Below are positions 1 to 7,670 of a DNA stretch of 64,000 nucleotides, piece by piece. The position numbers and the translations under genes were made by a program. Below the pieces are notes generated by a model, which did no database searches, was not told the origin of the DNA, and saw only the letters and a program-made list of their open reading frames with translations. The stretch comes from Halospina denitrificans (lineage in GTDB: Bacteria; Pseudomonadota; Gammaproteobacteria; Pseudomonadales; Oleiphilaceae). The DNA is taken from the NCBI RefSeq assembly GCF_004364635.1, contig NZ_SOAX01000004.1:62001-126000 (forward strand), read 5' to 3'. The stretch's first letter is position 1; each line of letters begins with the position of its first letter.

Positions 1-2
1 CC

Positions 3-209
3 ATCCGTAACGAGCCTGTTGAGGGCATGAAGGATTATGAGACGGCGGGCGTGGTGACCATCCGGCGGGCCAATCCCGGTGAATGGGTTGAGCTGGGCCA
101 GGAAAAGAGTTCGATGCAGCAGCGCGAGGGCAGCCGCGTCTACGCCACCAGCGGTGACGCCAACCGCGTCTGGGAGATCAACGTCGAGGTACTGAAACCA
201 CGCCGTTAA
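3..209 (+). CDS. C-terminal part of an unrecognised protein (cut by window start)
   Basis: An open frame enters from the left edge and stops with TAA at 207-209. The visible 69 codons read ...IRNEPVEGMKDYETAG to VLKPRR. An ATG at 27 exists, but the frame is open upstream of it and no Shine-Dalgarno sequence is obvious, so it is more likely the tail of a longer gene. The segment is charged and soluble with no membrane helix or cysteine pair. I do not recognise the family. It is convergent with the next gene, 9 bases away. Confidence 0.5.
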   Translation: MRNEPVEGMKDYETAGVVTIRRANPGEWVELGQEKSSMQQREGSRVYATSGDANRVWEINVEVLKPRR

Positions 210-218
210 ACACCGCTG

Positions 219-728
219 TCACAGGGCATCCAGAAGCACTTCCTTCGCCTCGTTCACCTTGGCGGCCAGCGCATCACTGCCGCCGCGATCCGGATGCACC
301 TTCTGGATCAGCCGCCGGTGCGCCTTCACGATCTCCTCGCGCCCGGCATCCGCGGCCACGTTGAGAATATCCCGGGCCTCCTCGAGGGTCATGCGTCCAC
401 TGGACGGCCGCTGCGACTGCCGCTGCTGACCACCTCCGGACTCCTGACTACCACCACCGGCACCGGGCCCCGCATCGCGAACACGCCGCCACAGCATCCA
501 GAGCTGAAAAGCCCGCCAGCCCCGGTAGAAAAACGGCACCAGGGCCGCAAAGATGGCGCCGAGGATATGCAGCCGGCCGGTCACCACCAGCAGGGTACAG
601 ACCACCCCAAGAAGAAGGACCACGCCCCAGAAGGCGCCCTTGCGCTTTTCCGCCGCATCCATCCGGCCCCACTGGCGCAGCAGCAGGAAGAGGAGCGCGG
701 CGATGGCAACACCGAAAATCAGGTGCAT
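219..728 (-). CDS. Membrane-anchored J-domain protein
   Basis: A 169-residue protein with an N-terminal hydrophobic helix (about residues 2-18), a second hydrophobic region (about 32-68), a Gly/Gln/Ser-rich linker (about 86-111) and a C-terminal J-like domain (112-169) with the HPD tripeptide at 145-147 (KVHPDRGG). The layout resembles TIM14/DnaJ-like membrane proteins that recruit and stimulate an Hsp70 at the membrane; the client is unknown. I chose the ATG at 728 over an in-frame TTG at 740, since a TGGGG sequence lies just ahead of it. It is divergent from the phosphatase gene at 825. Confidence 0.8.
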   Translation of the reverse strand: MHLIFGVAIAALLFLLLRQWGRMDAAEKRKGAFWGVVLLLGVVCTLLVVTGRLHILGAIFAALVPFFYRGWRAFQLWMLWRRVRDAGPGAGGGSQESGGGQQRQSQRPSSGRMTLEEARDILNVAADAGREEIVKAHRRLIQKVHPDRGGSDALAAKVNEAKEVLLDAL

Positions 729-824
729 TGAGGACCCCAAACGTCTATGACGGCGTTATCATGACAAATTACACTGAAACACGCAGTATAATCGCCTCTC
801 GCTCAACCAACACCATGGAACGCA

Positions 825-1649
825 ATGACCGATCAGCTGCAAGCCATCACCGAGTTCGCCGTGGAAACCGCCCAACAGGCAGGGGAACTGATCATCCGGG
901 AGCGCCGCCAGGGCGATCTGGAACACAGCTACAAGGACGCCATCGAGCTGGTCACCCAGGCCGACATCAAGGCGGACGAGTTCATCAGCGAACGCATCCG
1001 CGCGGCCTATCCGGAGCACCGCATCCTCTCGGAAGAATCCATGCCCGACCTGAGCCAGGCAGAGGAGCTGGAAACGCCACTGTGGATCGTGGACCCCATC
1101 GACGGCACCGTGAACTACGCCTACGGCCACAACCAGGTGGCGGTCTCCATTGCCTACGCGGAGCACGGCCGGGTACAGACCGGCGTCGTATACTGCCCCT
1201 TCCAGCGCGAGACCTTCCAGGCCAGCCGCGGTCAGGGCGCATTCGTGAACGGCACGGAGATCCAGGTCTCGGAGGCCACCAACCTGCGCCAGAGCCTGAT
1301 CGCCACCGGCTTCCCCTACGGCAAGGACGAGATCCCCACGCTCATCCGGCGCCTGGAACGCGTCCTTACCAACTGCCGCGACATCCGCCGCATCGGCTCC
1401 GCGGCCGTGGACATCTGCTGGGTCGCCTGCGGCCGGCTGGATGGCTACTACGAAAGCGTCAGCCCCTGGGACTTCGCCGCCGCCCGCCTGATCGCCCTCG
1501 AAGCCGGTGCGCGCTGCGGGCATTTCTCACCCGTGCCCGAAGGCTACCCGGAGGATCTCTGGGGACAGGATATACTGATCAGTTCGCCCGGAATCTACGA
1601 TCCGCTGAAAGAACTGCTGACCGGAACCACTACAGAGACAACCCCATGA
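825..1649 (+). CDS. Inositol monophosphatase family protein
   Basis: A 274-residue member of the Mg-dependent IMPase/FBPase/CysQ superfamily. Metal-binding signatures are present: EES at 70-72, the DPIDGT motif at 90-95 and the later SPWD (D216) motif. The enzyme should hydrolyse a sugar or inositol phosphomonoester in the cytoplasm; substrate cannot be read from sequence. SuhB is the best known relative, but this copy lies away from the usual suhB setting. The stop codon overlaps the start of a methylglyoxal synthase fragment as ATGA, suggesting the two are cotranscribed. The start has only a weak Shine-Dalgarno match. Confidence 0.85.
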   Translation: MTDQLQAITEFAVETAQQAGELIIRERRQGDLEHSYKDAIELVTQADIKADEFISERIRAAYPEHRILSEESMPDLSQAEELETPLWIVDPIDGTVNYAYGHNQVAVSIAYAEHGRVQTGVVYCPFQRETFQASRGQGAFVNGTEIQVSEATNLRQSLIATGFPYGKDEIPTLIRRLERVLTNCRDIRRIGSAAVDICWVACGRLDGYYESVSPWDFAAARLIALEAGARCGHFSPVPEGYPEDLWGQDILISSPGIYDPLKELLTGTTTETTP

Positions 1650-1795
1650 CCAACGCCATCCGCGCCCTGCTGCGCCTGGCGACCCTGTGGAACATCCCGA
1701 TTGCGTCCAACGAGAGCACGGCGGATTTACTGGTTTCATCGCCGTGTTTTCAGGCGTATGAACGGCACGCTCCGGGATGGGAAAACGGCAACTAG
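1646..1795 (+). pseudogene. C-terminal fragment of methylglyoxal synthase (MgsA)
   Basis: A 49-codon open frame starts at an ATG overlapping the stop of the phosphatase gene. Its product, beginning MTNAIRALLRLATLWNIP and continuing IASNESTADLLVSSP, matches what I know of the C-terminal third of MgsA (E. coli MgsA is about 150 residues, ending ...KALLRLATVWNIPVATN...). The N-terminal two thirds with the catalytic Asp residues are absent, so it cannot be an active synthase. It may be a remnant brought in by deletion, or a retained small protein kept in frame by translational coupling. A stop-free fragment with a clean overlap is unusual for plain decay. Confidence 0.7.
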
Positions 1796-1835
1796 ACTGA
1801 GACCGTTTAGTATTCGTCCAAAACCTGCTCCTACG

Positions 1836-1960
1836 GAAACCCAGTAGCAGTTGGGACCAAGCCTATTGATAGTCCATGGGCTATCAACTAATATACGAAG
1901 CAACAAAACCCGCCAAGGCTATGCTCTTCGGAGCACCCTCAAACCGGCGGGTTACTTTTT
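1836..1960 (+). ncRNA. Structured leader upstream of Abi_2 remnant, abiF-RNA-like
   Basis: Three hairpins stand just ahead of the Abi_2 remnant: TTGATAG/CTATCAA (1866-1887), an outer stem AACCCGCC/GGCGGGTT (1907-1952) enclosing GCTC-TTCG-GAGC (UUCG tetraloop, 1924-1935), and a T-rich run at 1955-1961. Structured RNAs upstream of Abi_2 (abiF/abiD) genes have been predicted by comparative genomics as the abiF RNA motif; assignment here rests on position and structure only, without a covariance search. The last stem with its T run also looks like an intrinsic terminator, which could make the RNA a free small RNA. The 5' limit is approximate. Confidence 0.5.
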
Positions 1961-1974
1961 TATAGGGCGCATGG

Positions 1975-2509
1975 ATGCGATTTGATAAGCCCCCCAAGAC
2001 CTACGACGAACAAATAGAGATTCTCCGGCGTCGTGGCATGATCATTCCCAACCCGGATCGTGCTTGCCATTACCTGCAACATATGAACTATTACCGCCTG
2101 ACCGCCTATTGGCTTCCGTTTGAAGCCGACCATGCAAGTCACCGCTTCCAGCCTGGCACACGCTTCGAAGATGCCCTGAACCTCTATATTTTCGACCGGG
2201 AGTTAAGACTGCTAGAACCTCTGTGCCCACCATAGCCGCGTATGGAACCGCAGCATGACAGTCACCATGGAGTTGCCGCGCACCAAACCACCCGGCTTAT
2301 CAGTTAATTTTAACCCGCGAGCAGACCGGAAGCTCTATAACACGCTTGTTATGACCGCGTACCTGATGGACATCGTCAGTCCAGGAAATCATTGGAAACA
2401 GCGCTTGCGAGCGCTGATTGAAGAGTATGAAGTTGACACCGCTCAAATGGGGTTTCCCGAAGATTTTAAGCAGCGGCCAATTTGGAAGAGCGCCTTGGAA
2501 AGCGAATAA
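1975..2509 (+). pseudogene. Abi_2 (AbiF/AbiD) abortive-infection gene, internally deleted
   Basis: Two pieces of one Abi_2 protein are in different frames. The 5' piece (1975-2235) reads [13 protein letters not shown]..., with the family's [13 protein letters not shown] and [17 protein letters not shown] segments, and hits a stop at 2233. From about 2216 another frame gives [12 protein letters not shown] and later LYNTLVMTAYLMDIVSPG and MGFPEDF, the usual Abi_2 C-terminus. About 100 or more central residues expected between these blocks are missing, and the junction (around 2210-2220) falls on the RNxxxH HEPN-type motif, losing its arginine. The gene is therefore very likely dead, while the structured leader upstream still looks intact. 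Confidence 0.8.
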
Positions 2510-2583
2510 CTCGCAGCAAACTCTGAAGAGGAAGCGATGCCACACGCCCCGGGAATCCGGGCCATTGGCTCAAAGAAGGCCTA

Positions 2584-3114
2584 TCAACTTTGCGCCTTCT
2601 CCAGAACCTTCATGACGTCACTGAAATCCTCCAACGAGTTCTCCCGATTATCAGCAAACCGCACCAACTCAAGTGGTGTGCGTCCCTGGCCATCCTTCAA
2701 GGTTGGATCAGCACCAAACTCGAGCAAAAGTCGAACTCCCCGGGGATTATTGGACAACGCCGCCGCGTGCAACGCTGTGAACCGCGAGCCATCAACCTCA
2801 CTGAAACTGTTAATATCCAGCCCATTGTCCATTAGATGCTTGAGCACCGGACGTGCTTCCTCTGGATCCAACACACCCACAACGTATTGCGCCCCCGCCT
2901 CCCGATTAAGCTGTTCAACATCCTGTTCATCGGGGTGAAAAACGTAGAGTGCCTGCTCTGCGCTCCAACGAAAAACCGGTGGAGTACCGTCATTCATATA
3001 CACGGCAATGAGCTGAAAGGTTGATGTGGTTGCAAAATGGTACACGGTTAACCCACCAGCAGTTACCACAAGAAACGCCAGCGCAAACCCTATCCCCTTC
3101 AGAAGCTTCTTCAT
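2584..3114 (-). CDS. Membrane-anchored ankyrin-repeat protein
   Basis: A 176-residue protein with an N-terminal transmembrane anchor or uncleaved signal (residues 7-27, after MKKLLK), so most of it is likely periplasmic. Ankyrin repeats lie near the C-terminus: RFTALHAAALSNNPRGVRLLLEFGADP (shown here in part: TALHAAAL at 113-120, LLLEFGADP at 129-137) and a second, partial one starting at DGQGRTPLEL. Such repeats bind proteins; no partner is evident. The ATG has a good AAGGAG upstream. It stands between the Abi remnant and a DUF3565 gene and has no clear operon link. Confidence 0.75.
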   Translation of the reverse strand: MKKLLKGIGFALAFLVVTAGGLTVYHFATTSTFQLIAVYMNDGTPPVFRWSAEQALYVFHPDEQDVEQLNREAGAQYVVGVLDPEEARPVLKHLMDNGLDINSFSEVDGSRFTALHAAALSNNPRGVRLLLEFGADPTLKDGQGRTPLELVRFADNRENSLEDFSDVMKVLEKAQS

Positions 3115-3173
3115 AACCGTCTCCTTCAGATCCAGGCGAGCACACTTGGCTCAATGTCACCAAAAGCAATACG

Positions 3174-3377
3174 TCACCAATCCCGCCCAGCCCCCTCATC
3201 ACACTTCTTACAGTTCAGCTTCACCCCCAACCGCGACTCCCGCCCCTCGGGCGTAATCACCCAGGGCCGGTTGATCCAGGGCGGGTCGTGGCGCACGTGC
3301 TGGTTATGGCCGCAGGCCAGGCGGGCCACCCAGTGGTCTTCCTCGTCTTTGTGGAAACCAACAATCGGCTGTTCCAT
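3174..3377 (-). CDS. DUF3565 family small cysteine-rich protein
   Basis: A 67-residue protein starting MEQPIVGFHKDEEDHWVARL, followed by ACGHNQHVRHDPPW and, near the end, CKKCDEG. The Cys/His set (C22, H24, H27, H30, C56, C59) suggests a small zinc-binding fold. This is the signature of the DUF3565 family, which has no settled function. I used the internal ATG at 3377 because homologues start at this point; an in-frame ATG 30 codons upstream adds residues unlike the family. Confidence 0.75.
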   Translation of the reverse strand: MEQPIVGFHKDEEDHWVARLACGHNQHVRHDPPWINRPWVITPEGRESRLGVKLNCKKCDEGAGRDW

Positions 3378-3535
3378 GACTCCCCTTTTCTCCAAATCGT
3401 GATCCCCGGAAGGTCGCGGTTTATTTTCACTCTGTATTGTTTTGTATTGTTGTGTGCGCAACGGCATACAGGCTCGCTGGCCTTGCTACGCTCTTTAACG
3501 TGCATGGCATAACCAGCCGTTGGCAAGAGCAAGCG

Positions 3536-4039
3536 ATGACCGAGCCGGACCAGATTGAACTCCTCCAGAACGTGCCCATTTTCGGTGGCATGAAGCGGGA
3601 TACGCTCGCCTTTCTGCTGGATACGGGCTCACGGGTGGCATTCAGCCAGGGAAGCTACCTGTGCCAGCAGGGTGCCCCGGCGGATGAGTTCTATGTGCTG
3701 CAATCCGGCCGCGTGGCCATCCTCAAGCGCTGGGAGGGACAGGACTACCTGCTGAGGCGCCTCGAGACGGGGGACTGCCTGGGGGAAATGGCCCTGATCG
3801 ATTACTTCCCGCGCTCGGCCTCGGCGGTGGCCGAGACCGACTGCTCCGTGCTCTGTTTCTCGTCAAAGACCCTGATGGGCCTCTATGAGCGGGACCTGGA
3901 GCAGTTCGCGCTCATCCAGATGAACCTGGCGCGGGAGTTGAGCCGGCGCCTTCGCCACGCCAGTGACCTGCTCTTTGAAACCCGTACCCGCGCCGAGGTC
4001 AGCGACGACCGGATTCTCTACTCCGTTCCGCCTTCCTGA
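3536..4039 (+). CDS. Cyclic nucleotide-binding domain protein without HTH
   Basis: A 167-residue protein that is almost only a CRP-type cyclic nucleotide-binding beta-roll: SYLCQQGAPADEFYVLQSGRV in the first half, then GDCLGEMALIDYFPRSASA (GEMAL plus the PRSA segment is the phosphate-binding cassette, about residues 83-100). A helix with LSRRLR follows, and the protein ends without the winged helix of CRP/FNR regulators. It is likely a nucleotide-sensing adaptor rather than a transcription factor. The 3' end overlaps the convergent flavin oxidoreductase gene by 41 bases. The ATG at 3536 is chosen over one 33 codons upstream, since the cNMP domain begins right after it. Confidence 0.8.
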   Translation: MTEPDQIELLQNVPIFGGMKRDTLAFLLDTGSRVAFSQGSYLCQQGAPADEFYVLQSGRVAILKRWEGQDYLLRRLETGDCLGEMALIDYFPRSASAVAETDCSVLCFSSKTLMGLYERDLEQFALIQMNLARELSRRLRHASDLLFETRTRAEVSDDRILYSVPPS

Positions 4040-5342
4040 CCCGCATGGCCGTCGATATCTCGTCCGCGAAGTAGGCGCCAAAGGCGCGCATGAGGCCCAG
4101 GTTCAGGTTCGGTGCCTCGCCATCGGCCAGATGGAAAATCTGCTGGTAGTACCAGGCCTGGCCACCGATCACATTGATGACCTTCAGCGGCATAAGTGGA
4201 CTTGCCGGTGAAAACAGGCCGCGCCTGGCCAGCCGCAGGTCCCGCTCGTAGCTGACCGTTTTCTCGATGGTGCCGTCCATGAGGGCCCTGGGCGTTTCCG
4301 GGTTGGTGCACAGGGGGCGTCCGAGCCCGATCACGTCCGTATTGCCGCCCGCCAGCGCCTCTTCCATCACCGTGCGTGTACGGAAGCCGCCCGTTACCAT
4401 CAATGGAAAATCGCACACCTTACGGATCGCCTCGGCGTAATCCAGGAAGTAGGCTTCACGCGCTTTGGTGCTTTCGCGCACTGCGGGCCGATCATCTTTG
4501 GCGGTGCTCGCATCCCCGCTGTGGCCGAGCAGCCGGGGCTGCTCGTAGGTGCCGCCGGAGATTTCCAGCAGGTCGATGTTCTCGTCGTTCAGCCATCTCA
4601 CCACCTTCAGGCATTCCTCGTGGCTGAACCCGCCCTTGCGGAAATCGTCGGAGTTGAGCTTCACCGCCACGGGGAAGTCCGGCCCCACGGTGGCACGAAC
4701 GGCGCGGACAGTCTCCAGCAGCAGCCGGGCACGGTTCTCCAGGGAGCCGCCCCAGCGGTCGTTGCGCTGGTTGGTCACCGGCGAGAGAAAGGATGAAAGG
4801 AGGTAGCCGTGGGCGGAATGAACCTGTACGCCCGTGAAGCCGGCGTCTCTCGCGATACGCGCCACGTTGGCGAAGCGCTGGATGATGTCCAGGATTTCCG
4901 GCTCTTCCAGGGCGCGTGGTCTGGCGTAGTTGCCCATCAGCTCCAGTTGCACCGCCGAGGGGCCGACCGGCTTGTTGGTGACGTACCGTGGTGACTGCCG
5001 GCCCGCATGGGAAATCTGCATCCAGAGGTGGTTGCCGTTGCGGGTGCCCGCCGCGGCCCAGGCGCAGAGTTGGTCCATGCCTTCCGGGTCACCCTCGGCG
5101 GGTGCCGGATCGATGGCCACATTGCCAGGGCGCTCGAGAACATGGCGATCCACCATGACGTTGCCGGTAATCAGGAGTCCCGCCCCGCCGTCGGACCAGG
5201 TCCCATAGAGTCGTTCATGGCATTCCGTGGCATGCAGGTACTCATCCGCCAGTCCTTCGGTCATGGCGGCCTTGGCGATGCGGTTGGGCAGGGTTGCGCC
5301 ACAGGGCAGTTGGAGGGGTTGCGCCAGGGATGATGAAGGCAT
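3999..5342 (-). CDS. NADH:flavin oxidoreductase, old yellow enzyme family
   Basis: A 447-residue FMN-dependent TIM-barrel oxidoreductase. Family signatures are visible: the N-terminal LPNRIAKAAMTEGLAD segment, QISHAGRQ near residue 110, VHSAHGYLLSSFLSP with the substrate-binding His near 180, then RWGGSLENRAR, and LGRPL near 350. Members reduce activated double bonds of enals, enones or related substrates with NAD(P)H. It lacks the FAD/4Fe-4S C-terminal half of 2,4-dienoyl-CoA reductase type enzymes. The substrate is unknown. The gene appears to be a single transcript; the toxin gene lies 75 bases upstream. Confidence 0.85.
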   Translation of the reverse strand: MPSSSLAQPLQLPCGATLPNRIAKAAMTEGLADEYLHATECHERLYGTWSDGGAGLLITGNVMVDRHVLERPGNVAIDPAPAEGDPEGMDQLCAWAAAGTRNGNHLWMQISHAGRQSPRYVTNKPVGPSAVQLELMGNYARPRALEEPEILDIIQRFANVARIARDAGFTGVQVHSAHGYLLSSFLSPVTNQRNDRWGGSLENRARLLLETVRAVRATVGPDFPVAVKLNSDDFRKGGFSHEECLKVVRWLNDENIDLLEISGGTYEQPRLLGHSGDASTAKDDRPAVRESTKAREAYFLDYAEAIRKVCDFPLMVTGGFRTRTVMEEALAGGNTDVIGLGRPLCTNPETPRALMDGTIEKTVSYERDLRLARRGLFSPASPLMPLKVINVIGGQAWYYQQIFHLADGEAPNLNLGLMRAFGAYFADEISTAMRVRKAERSRESGRR

Positions 5343-5397
5343 GTATTCGATTCTCCTTGTTGAATTGCCGGCTGAATTGGGACACCGCCGCTGAAAA

Positions 5398-5419
5398 CTC
5401 GAAAGATACTTCGAGTATC
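5398..5419. terminator. Overlapping short palindromes at the end of the toxin gene
   Basis: CTCGAA-AGATAC-TTCGAG (5398-5415) and GATACT-TCG-AGTATC (5405-5419) overlap each other and touch the toxin stop codon. They could fold as alternative 3' hairpins ending the toxin-antitoxin transcript. There is no clear T run, so a terminator role is tentative. Confidence 0.3.
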
Positions 5420-5714
5420 ACTCGCTTGAGAGCCGCTGAATGACGTCCTTATAGACCCGACTCTTATCCCTGCGTCCAATCGCGACGACTGAGACGACTA
5501 TTTCGGACGCGCGTACTTCATAGACCAGACGGTAGCCGGCACTCCTGAGCTTGATCTTGTAGCAATCAGGCACCTGCCTGAGACGATCAGCCTCCACTCT
5601 GGGCTCTTCCAGCCTTTCCCGGAGCTTCTTCCTGAACTGTTCCCGTACCGGTTTACTGAGCTTGTTCCACTCCTTCAACGCTTTCTGCCGGAATCGAAGC
5701 TCATAGCTCATCAA
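5418..5714 (-). CDS. RelE/ParE-superfamily toxin
   Basis: A 98-residue basic protein (MMSYELRFRQKALKEWNKLS...) with the RelE pattern: an N-terminal strand, KALKEWNKL helix, RERLEEPRVEADRLR, then CYKIKLRSAGYRLVYEV and a C-terminal strand VSVVAIGRRDKSRVYKDV. The basic residues in YKIKLRSAGYRLVY and GRRDKS fit ribosome-dependent mRNA cleavage by RelE enzymes. The start overlaps the antitoxin gene by 14 bases, giving translational coupling; a second ATG at 5711 is equally possible. The module sits between thiG and an unrelated oxidoreductase. Confidence 0.85.
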   Translation of the reverse strand: MMSYELRFRQKALKEWNKLSKPVREQFRKKLRERLEEPRVEADRLRQVPDCYKIKLRSAGYRLVYEVRASEIVVSVVAIGRRDKSRVYKDVIQRLSSE

Positions 5715-5955
5715 GGCTCACCACGACCTCTTCCTCTGACTGGCGCTCCTTCACAATCGCTGCAAGCTCCAGATCCTCGATATGGTCAAGCAGCGCCTCA
5801 TAGGTCTCTGCGGAGAGGCAGTAGAACACAGGCCGGTTTCGGTTGAGTACGGCAACCGGAGCTCCATTTGCCTGCTCCATGACTCCCATGGGGTTTTTCT
5901 TCAGCTCGGAAATGCTTGTTGATGTATCGGAGAGAATAGGGGCCAGCTCACTCAT
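5701..5955 (-). CDS. Phd/YefM (StbD-like) family antitoxin
   Basis: An 84-residue protein with the Phd/YefM N-terminal DNA-binding fold: STSISELKKNPMGVMEQANGAPVAVLNRNRPVFYCLSA (seen in order from residue 12 on), followed by YEALLDHIEDLELAAIV and an acidic tail EEEVVVSLDEL that would wrap and neutralise the toxin. This is the antitoxin of the downstream RelE gene. Members bind their own promoter with the toxin; a near-palindrome lies at 5972-5991, directly upstream. Confidence 0.85.
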   Translation of the reverse strand: MSELAPILSDTSTSISELKKNPMGVMEQANGAPVAVLNRNRPVFYCLSAETYEALLDHIEDLELAAIVKERQSEEEVVVSLDEL

Positions 5956-5971
5956 CGCATGATCTCCAGGG

Positions 5972-5991
5972 TTTTTAGAGTGCTCTTAAAA
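5972..5991. promoter_or_regulatory. Candidate toxin-antitoxin operator
   Basis: A near-palindrome built around TTTAGAG-TG-CTCTTAAA lies 17-36 bases upstream of the antitoxin start, where Phd/YefM-RelE complexes usually bind their own promoter. The role is inferred from symmetry and position. Confidence 0.45.
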
Positions 5992-6026
5992 GACTACCAA
6001 AAACCCCGGAACTGGTCACCAGAAGG

Positions 6027-6827
6027 TCAGAAAAAAGTCCCATCCAGCGGCGATGAGGCGCTGGCGTAGGCTTTCCTGGGCATGCGGCCGGCAATGTAGG
6101 CGTCGCGCCCGGCCTCGATGGCCTTTCTCATGGCGCGGGCCATGCGGACGGGGTCTTTTGCTTCCGCGATGGCGGTGTTCATGAGCACGCCGTCGCAGCC
6201 AAGCTCCATGGCGACGCTGGCATCCGAGGCCGTGCCCACGCCAGCGTCCACCAGTACAGGCACACTGGCGTTCTCCACGATGGTGCGGATGTTGTAGCGG
6301 TTCTGAATGCCCAGGCCGGAGCCGATGGGTGCGCCCAGTGGCATGACGGCAATGCAGCCCATCTCTTCCAGGCGACGGGCAATGAGCGGATCGTCGTTGG
6401 TATAGACCATCACCCGGAAGCCGTCATTGATCAGCGTCTCCGCCGCGCTCAGCGTCTCGGTCACATCCGGGTACAGCGTCTTCTCGTCCCCCAGAACCTC
6501 CAGCTTCACCAGGTTATGCCCATCAAGCAGCTCCCGCGCCAGCTTACAGGTCCGCACCGCATCCTTGGCGGTAAAACACCCCGCCGTATTCGGCAGCAGC
6601 GTGTACTTCTCCGGCGGCACAATCTCCAGCAGACTCGGCTCATCCGGATTCTGCCCCAGGTTGGTCCGGCGCACCGCCATGGTCACCATCTGGGCACCAC
6701 TGGTCTCAATGGCGTCCTTCGCCTCCTCCCAGCTCCGGTACTTCCCGGTCCCCACCAACAGGCGGGATTCGTAGGTGGTGCCGTCAATAACCAGGGGACG
6801 GTCTTCGGGGGTCTCGTTTTCGCTCAT
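6027..6827 (-). CDS. thiG: Thiazole synthase
   Basis: A 266-residue TIM-barrel enzyme forming the thiazole phosphate of thiamine from deoxyxylulose 5-phosphate, the ThiS thiocarboxylate and dehydroglycine. Signatures: [10 protein letters not shown] (21-30), the VRRTNLGQ segment, LPNTAGC (78-84), the Schiff-base lysine in LVKLEVLGD (K108), and [14 protein letters not shown] with GVLMNTAIA near the phosphate site. thiS lies 24 bases upstream on the same strand, so they form an operon. No TPP riboswitch could be recognised upstream of thiS. Confidence 0.95.
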   Translation of the reverse strand: MSENETPEDRPLVIDGTTYESRLLVGTGKYRSWEEAKDAIETSGAQMVTMAVRRTNLGQNPDEPSLLEIVPPEKYTLLPNTAGCFTAKDAVRTCKLARELLDGHNLVKLEVLGDEKTLYPDVTETLSAAETLINDGFRVMVYTNDDPLIARRLEEMGCIAVMPLGAPIGSGLGIQNRYNIRTIVENASVPVLVDAGVGTASDASVAMELGCDGVLMNTAIAEAKDPVRMARAMRKAIEAGRDAYIAGRMPRKAYASASSPLDGTFF

Positions 6828-6851
6828 CTGCGGTCTCTTTCAGACGGTGGC

Positions 6852-7058
6852 TCAGCCGCCACCAATGGCATGGACAATTTCAATACGGTCACCGGCCGCA
6901 AGCTGATGCTCAGCATGCTCACTGCGCGGCACAATATCCTCGTTCACTTCCACGGCAATACGACGCCCGGTCAGCTCCAGCTGCTCGATAAGCCCCTGGA
7001 CACTGAGAGCGTCACTGACTTCCGTATTCTCGCCGTTCAATAAAATCTGCATAGTCAC
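6852..7058 (-). CDS. thiS: Sulfur carrier protein ThiS
   Basis: A 68-residue ubiquitin-fold sulfur carrier ending in IVHAIGGG; the C-terminal Gly-Gly is adenylated and converted to the thiocarboxylate that feeds thiazole formation by ThiG. The second methionine (MQILLNGE) is an alternative start. The gene is followed by thiG. Its upstream region contains repeat element copy 1 (7087-7200), only 28 bases from the start codon, so the promoter is either inside or beyond that element. Confidence 0.92.
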   Translation of the reverse strand: MTMQILLNGENTEVSDALSVQGLIEQLELTGRRIAVEVNEDIVPRSEHAEHQLAAGDRIEIVHAIGGG

Positions 7059-7086
7059 CCAGTCCGATCCACCCGGATGGCGGAAT

Positions 7087-7200
7087 GGTTGTTGGGCGGG
7101 GAGGGTTTTCAGGGAAGCTCTGGAGCCATGGATGGCGGAAGAGCAGCCTACATGGACGTACTCGTGGCGGTTCCCTGAAAACCCTTCCCGCCCAACAACC
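7087..7200 (+). repeat. Long-hairpin element, copy 1 (30-bp arms, 54-nt core)
   Basis: Arms 7087-7116 and 7171-7200 are complementary over 30 bases with one G-T wobble; they start GGTTGTTGGGCGG. The enclosed core is 54 nt (7117-7170) and contains GCCATGGATGGC, a small palindrome with GG at its centre, and TACATGGACGTA, a similar one. Cores of the same length and related sequence occur at 19019-19072 and, inverted, at 23269-23322, but the outer arms share no sequence beyond about five inner bases (GGGAA). It lies between the DUF423 gene and thiS. Confidence 0.85.
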
Positions 7201-7256
7201 TCCCGGAAACCATCAGGCGTCTTCTCTATAAAGAATGGGGGTTCACAAGCCCTGCT

Positions 7257-7670
7257 TCAAGAGCCCTGCCCCACCCGAATCCCGGCAAGCACAAGACACC
7301 CCCACCCCACCAGAAACGCAAGCCCACCTATTGGCGTAATCATCCCCAGCATCCGAACGCCTGAAAACACCAACGCATAGAGACTGCCACTGAACAGAAC
7401 AATCCCGATCAGAAAGGCCCAGGCCCCCGGCCGCAACCAGTCGGCATCCGGAAGAACCGCCCCCAGCAGGGCCACGGCCAGCAACGCCAGTGCATGATAC
7501 ATCTGGTACTGCACCGCCGTTTGGTAAACCGTCAGATAATGGCTGGAAAGCTTGCCCTCCAGCGCATGAGCGCCAAAGGCACCCGCCGCCACGGCCAGCC
7601 CACCAAACAGGGCCGCTACGCCAAGCCAGAAACCAACCGGAAAACCAGTGTCAGTCGCAGGGTTCAACAC
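7257..7670 (-). CDS. DUF423 family membrane protein
   Basis: A 137-residue integral membrane protein with about four helices. It has the DUF423 signature AGAFGAHALEGKL in the first helix region and the QTAVQYQMYHALALL segment following, then two C-terminal hydrophobic helices. The function is unknown. The start codon overlaps the end of apaH by 20 bases, so it is the last gene of the lptD-surA-pdxA-rsmA-apaH run. Confidence 0.88.
   Translation of the reverse strand: MLNPATDTGFPVGFWLGVAALFGGLAVAAGAFGAHALEGKLSSHYLTVYQTAVQYQMYHALALLAVALLGAVLPDADWLRPGAWAFLIGIVLFSGSLYALVFSGVRMLGMITPIGGLAFLVGWGCLVLAGIRVGQGS

Noticed and set aside
728-1795. A 355-codon open frame overlapping the phosphatase gene
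   Set aside because: It is an out-of-frame reading of the phosphatase gene with low-complexity Arg/Pro/Gly content. Only its last 49 codons (MgsA-like) are meaningful and are listed separately.
6840-7086. TPP riboswitch ahead of thiS
   Set aside because: I could not find the conserved CUGAGA and related segments of the THI element in the leader of thiS.
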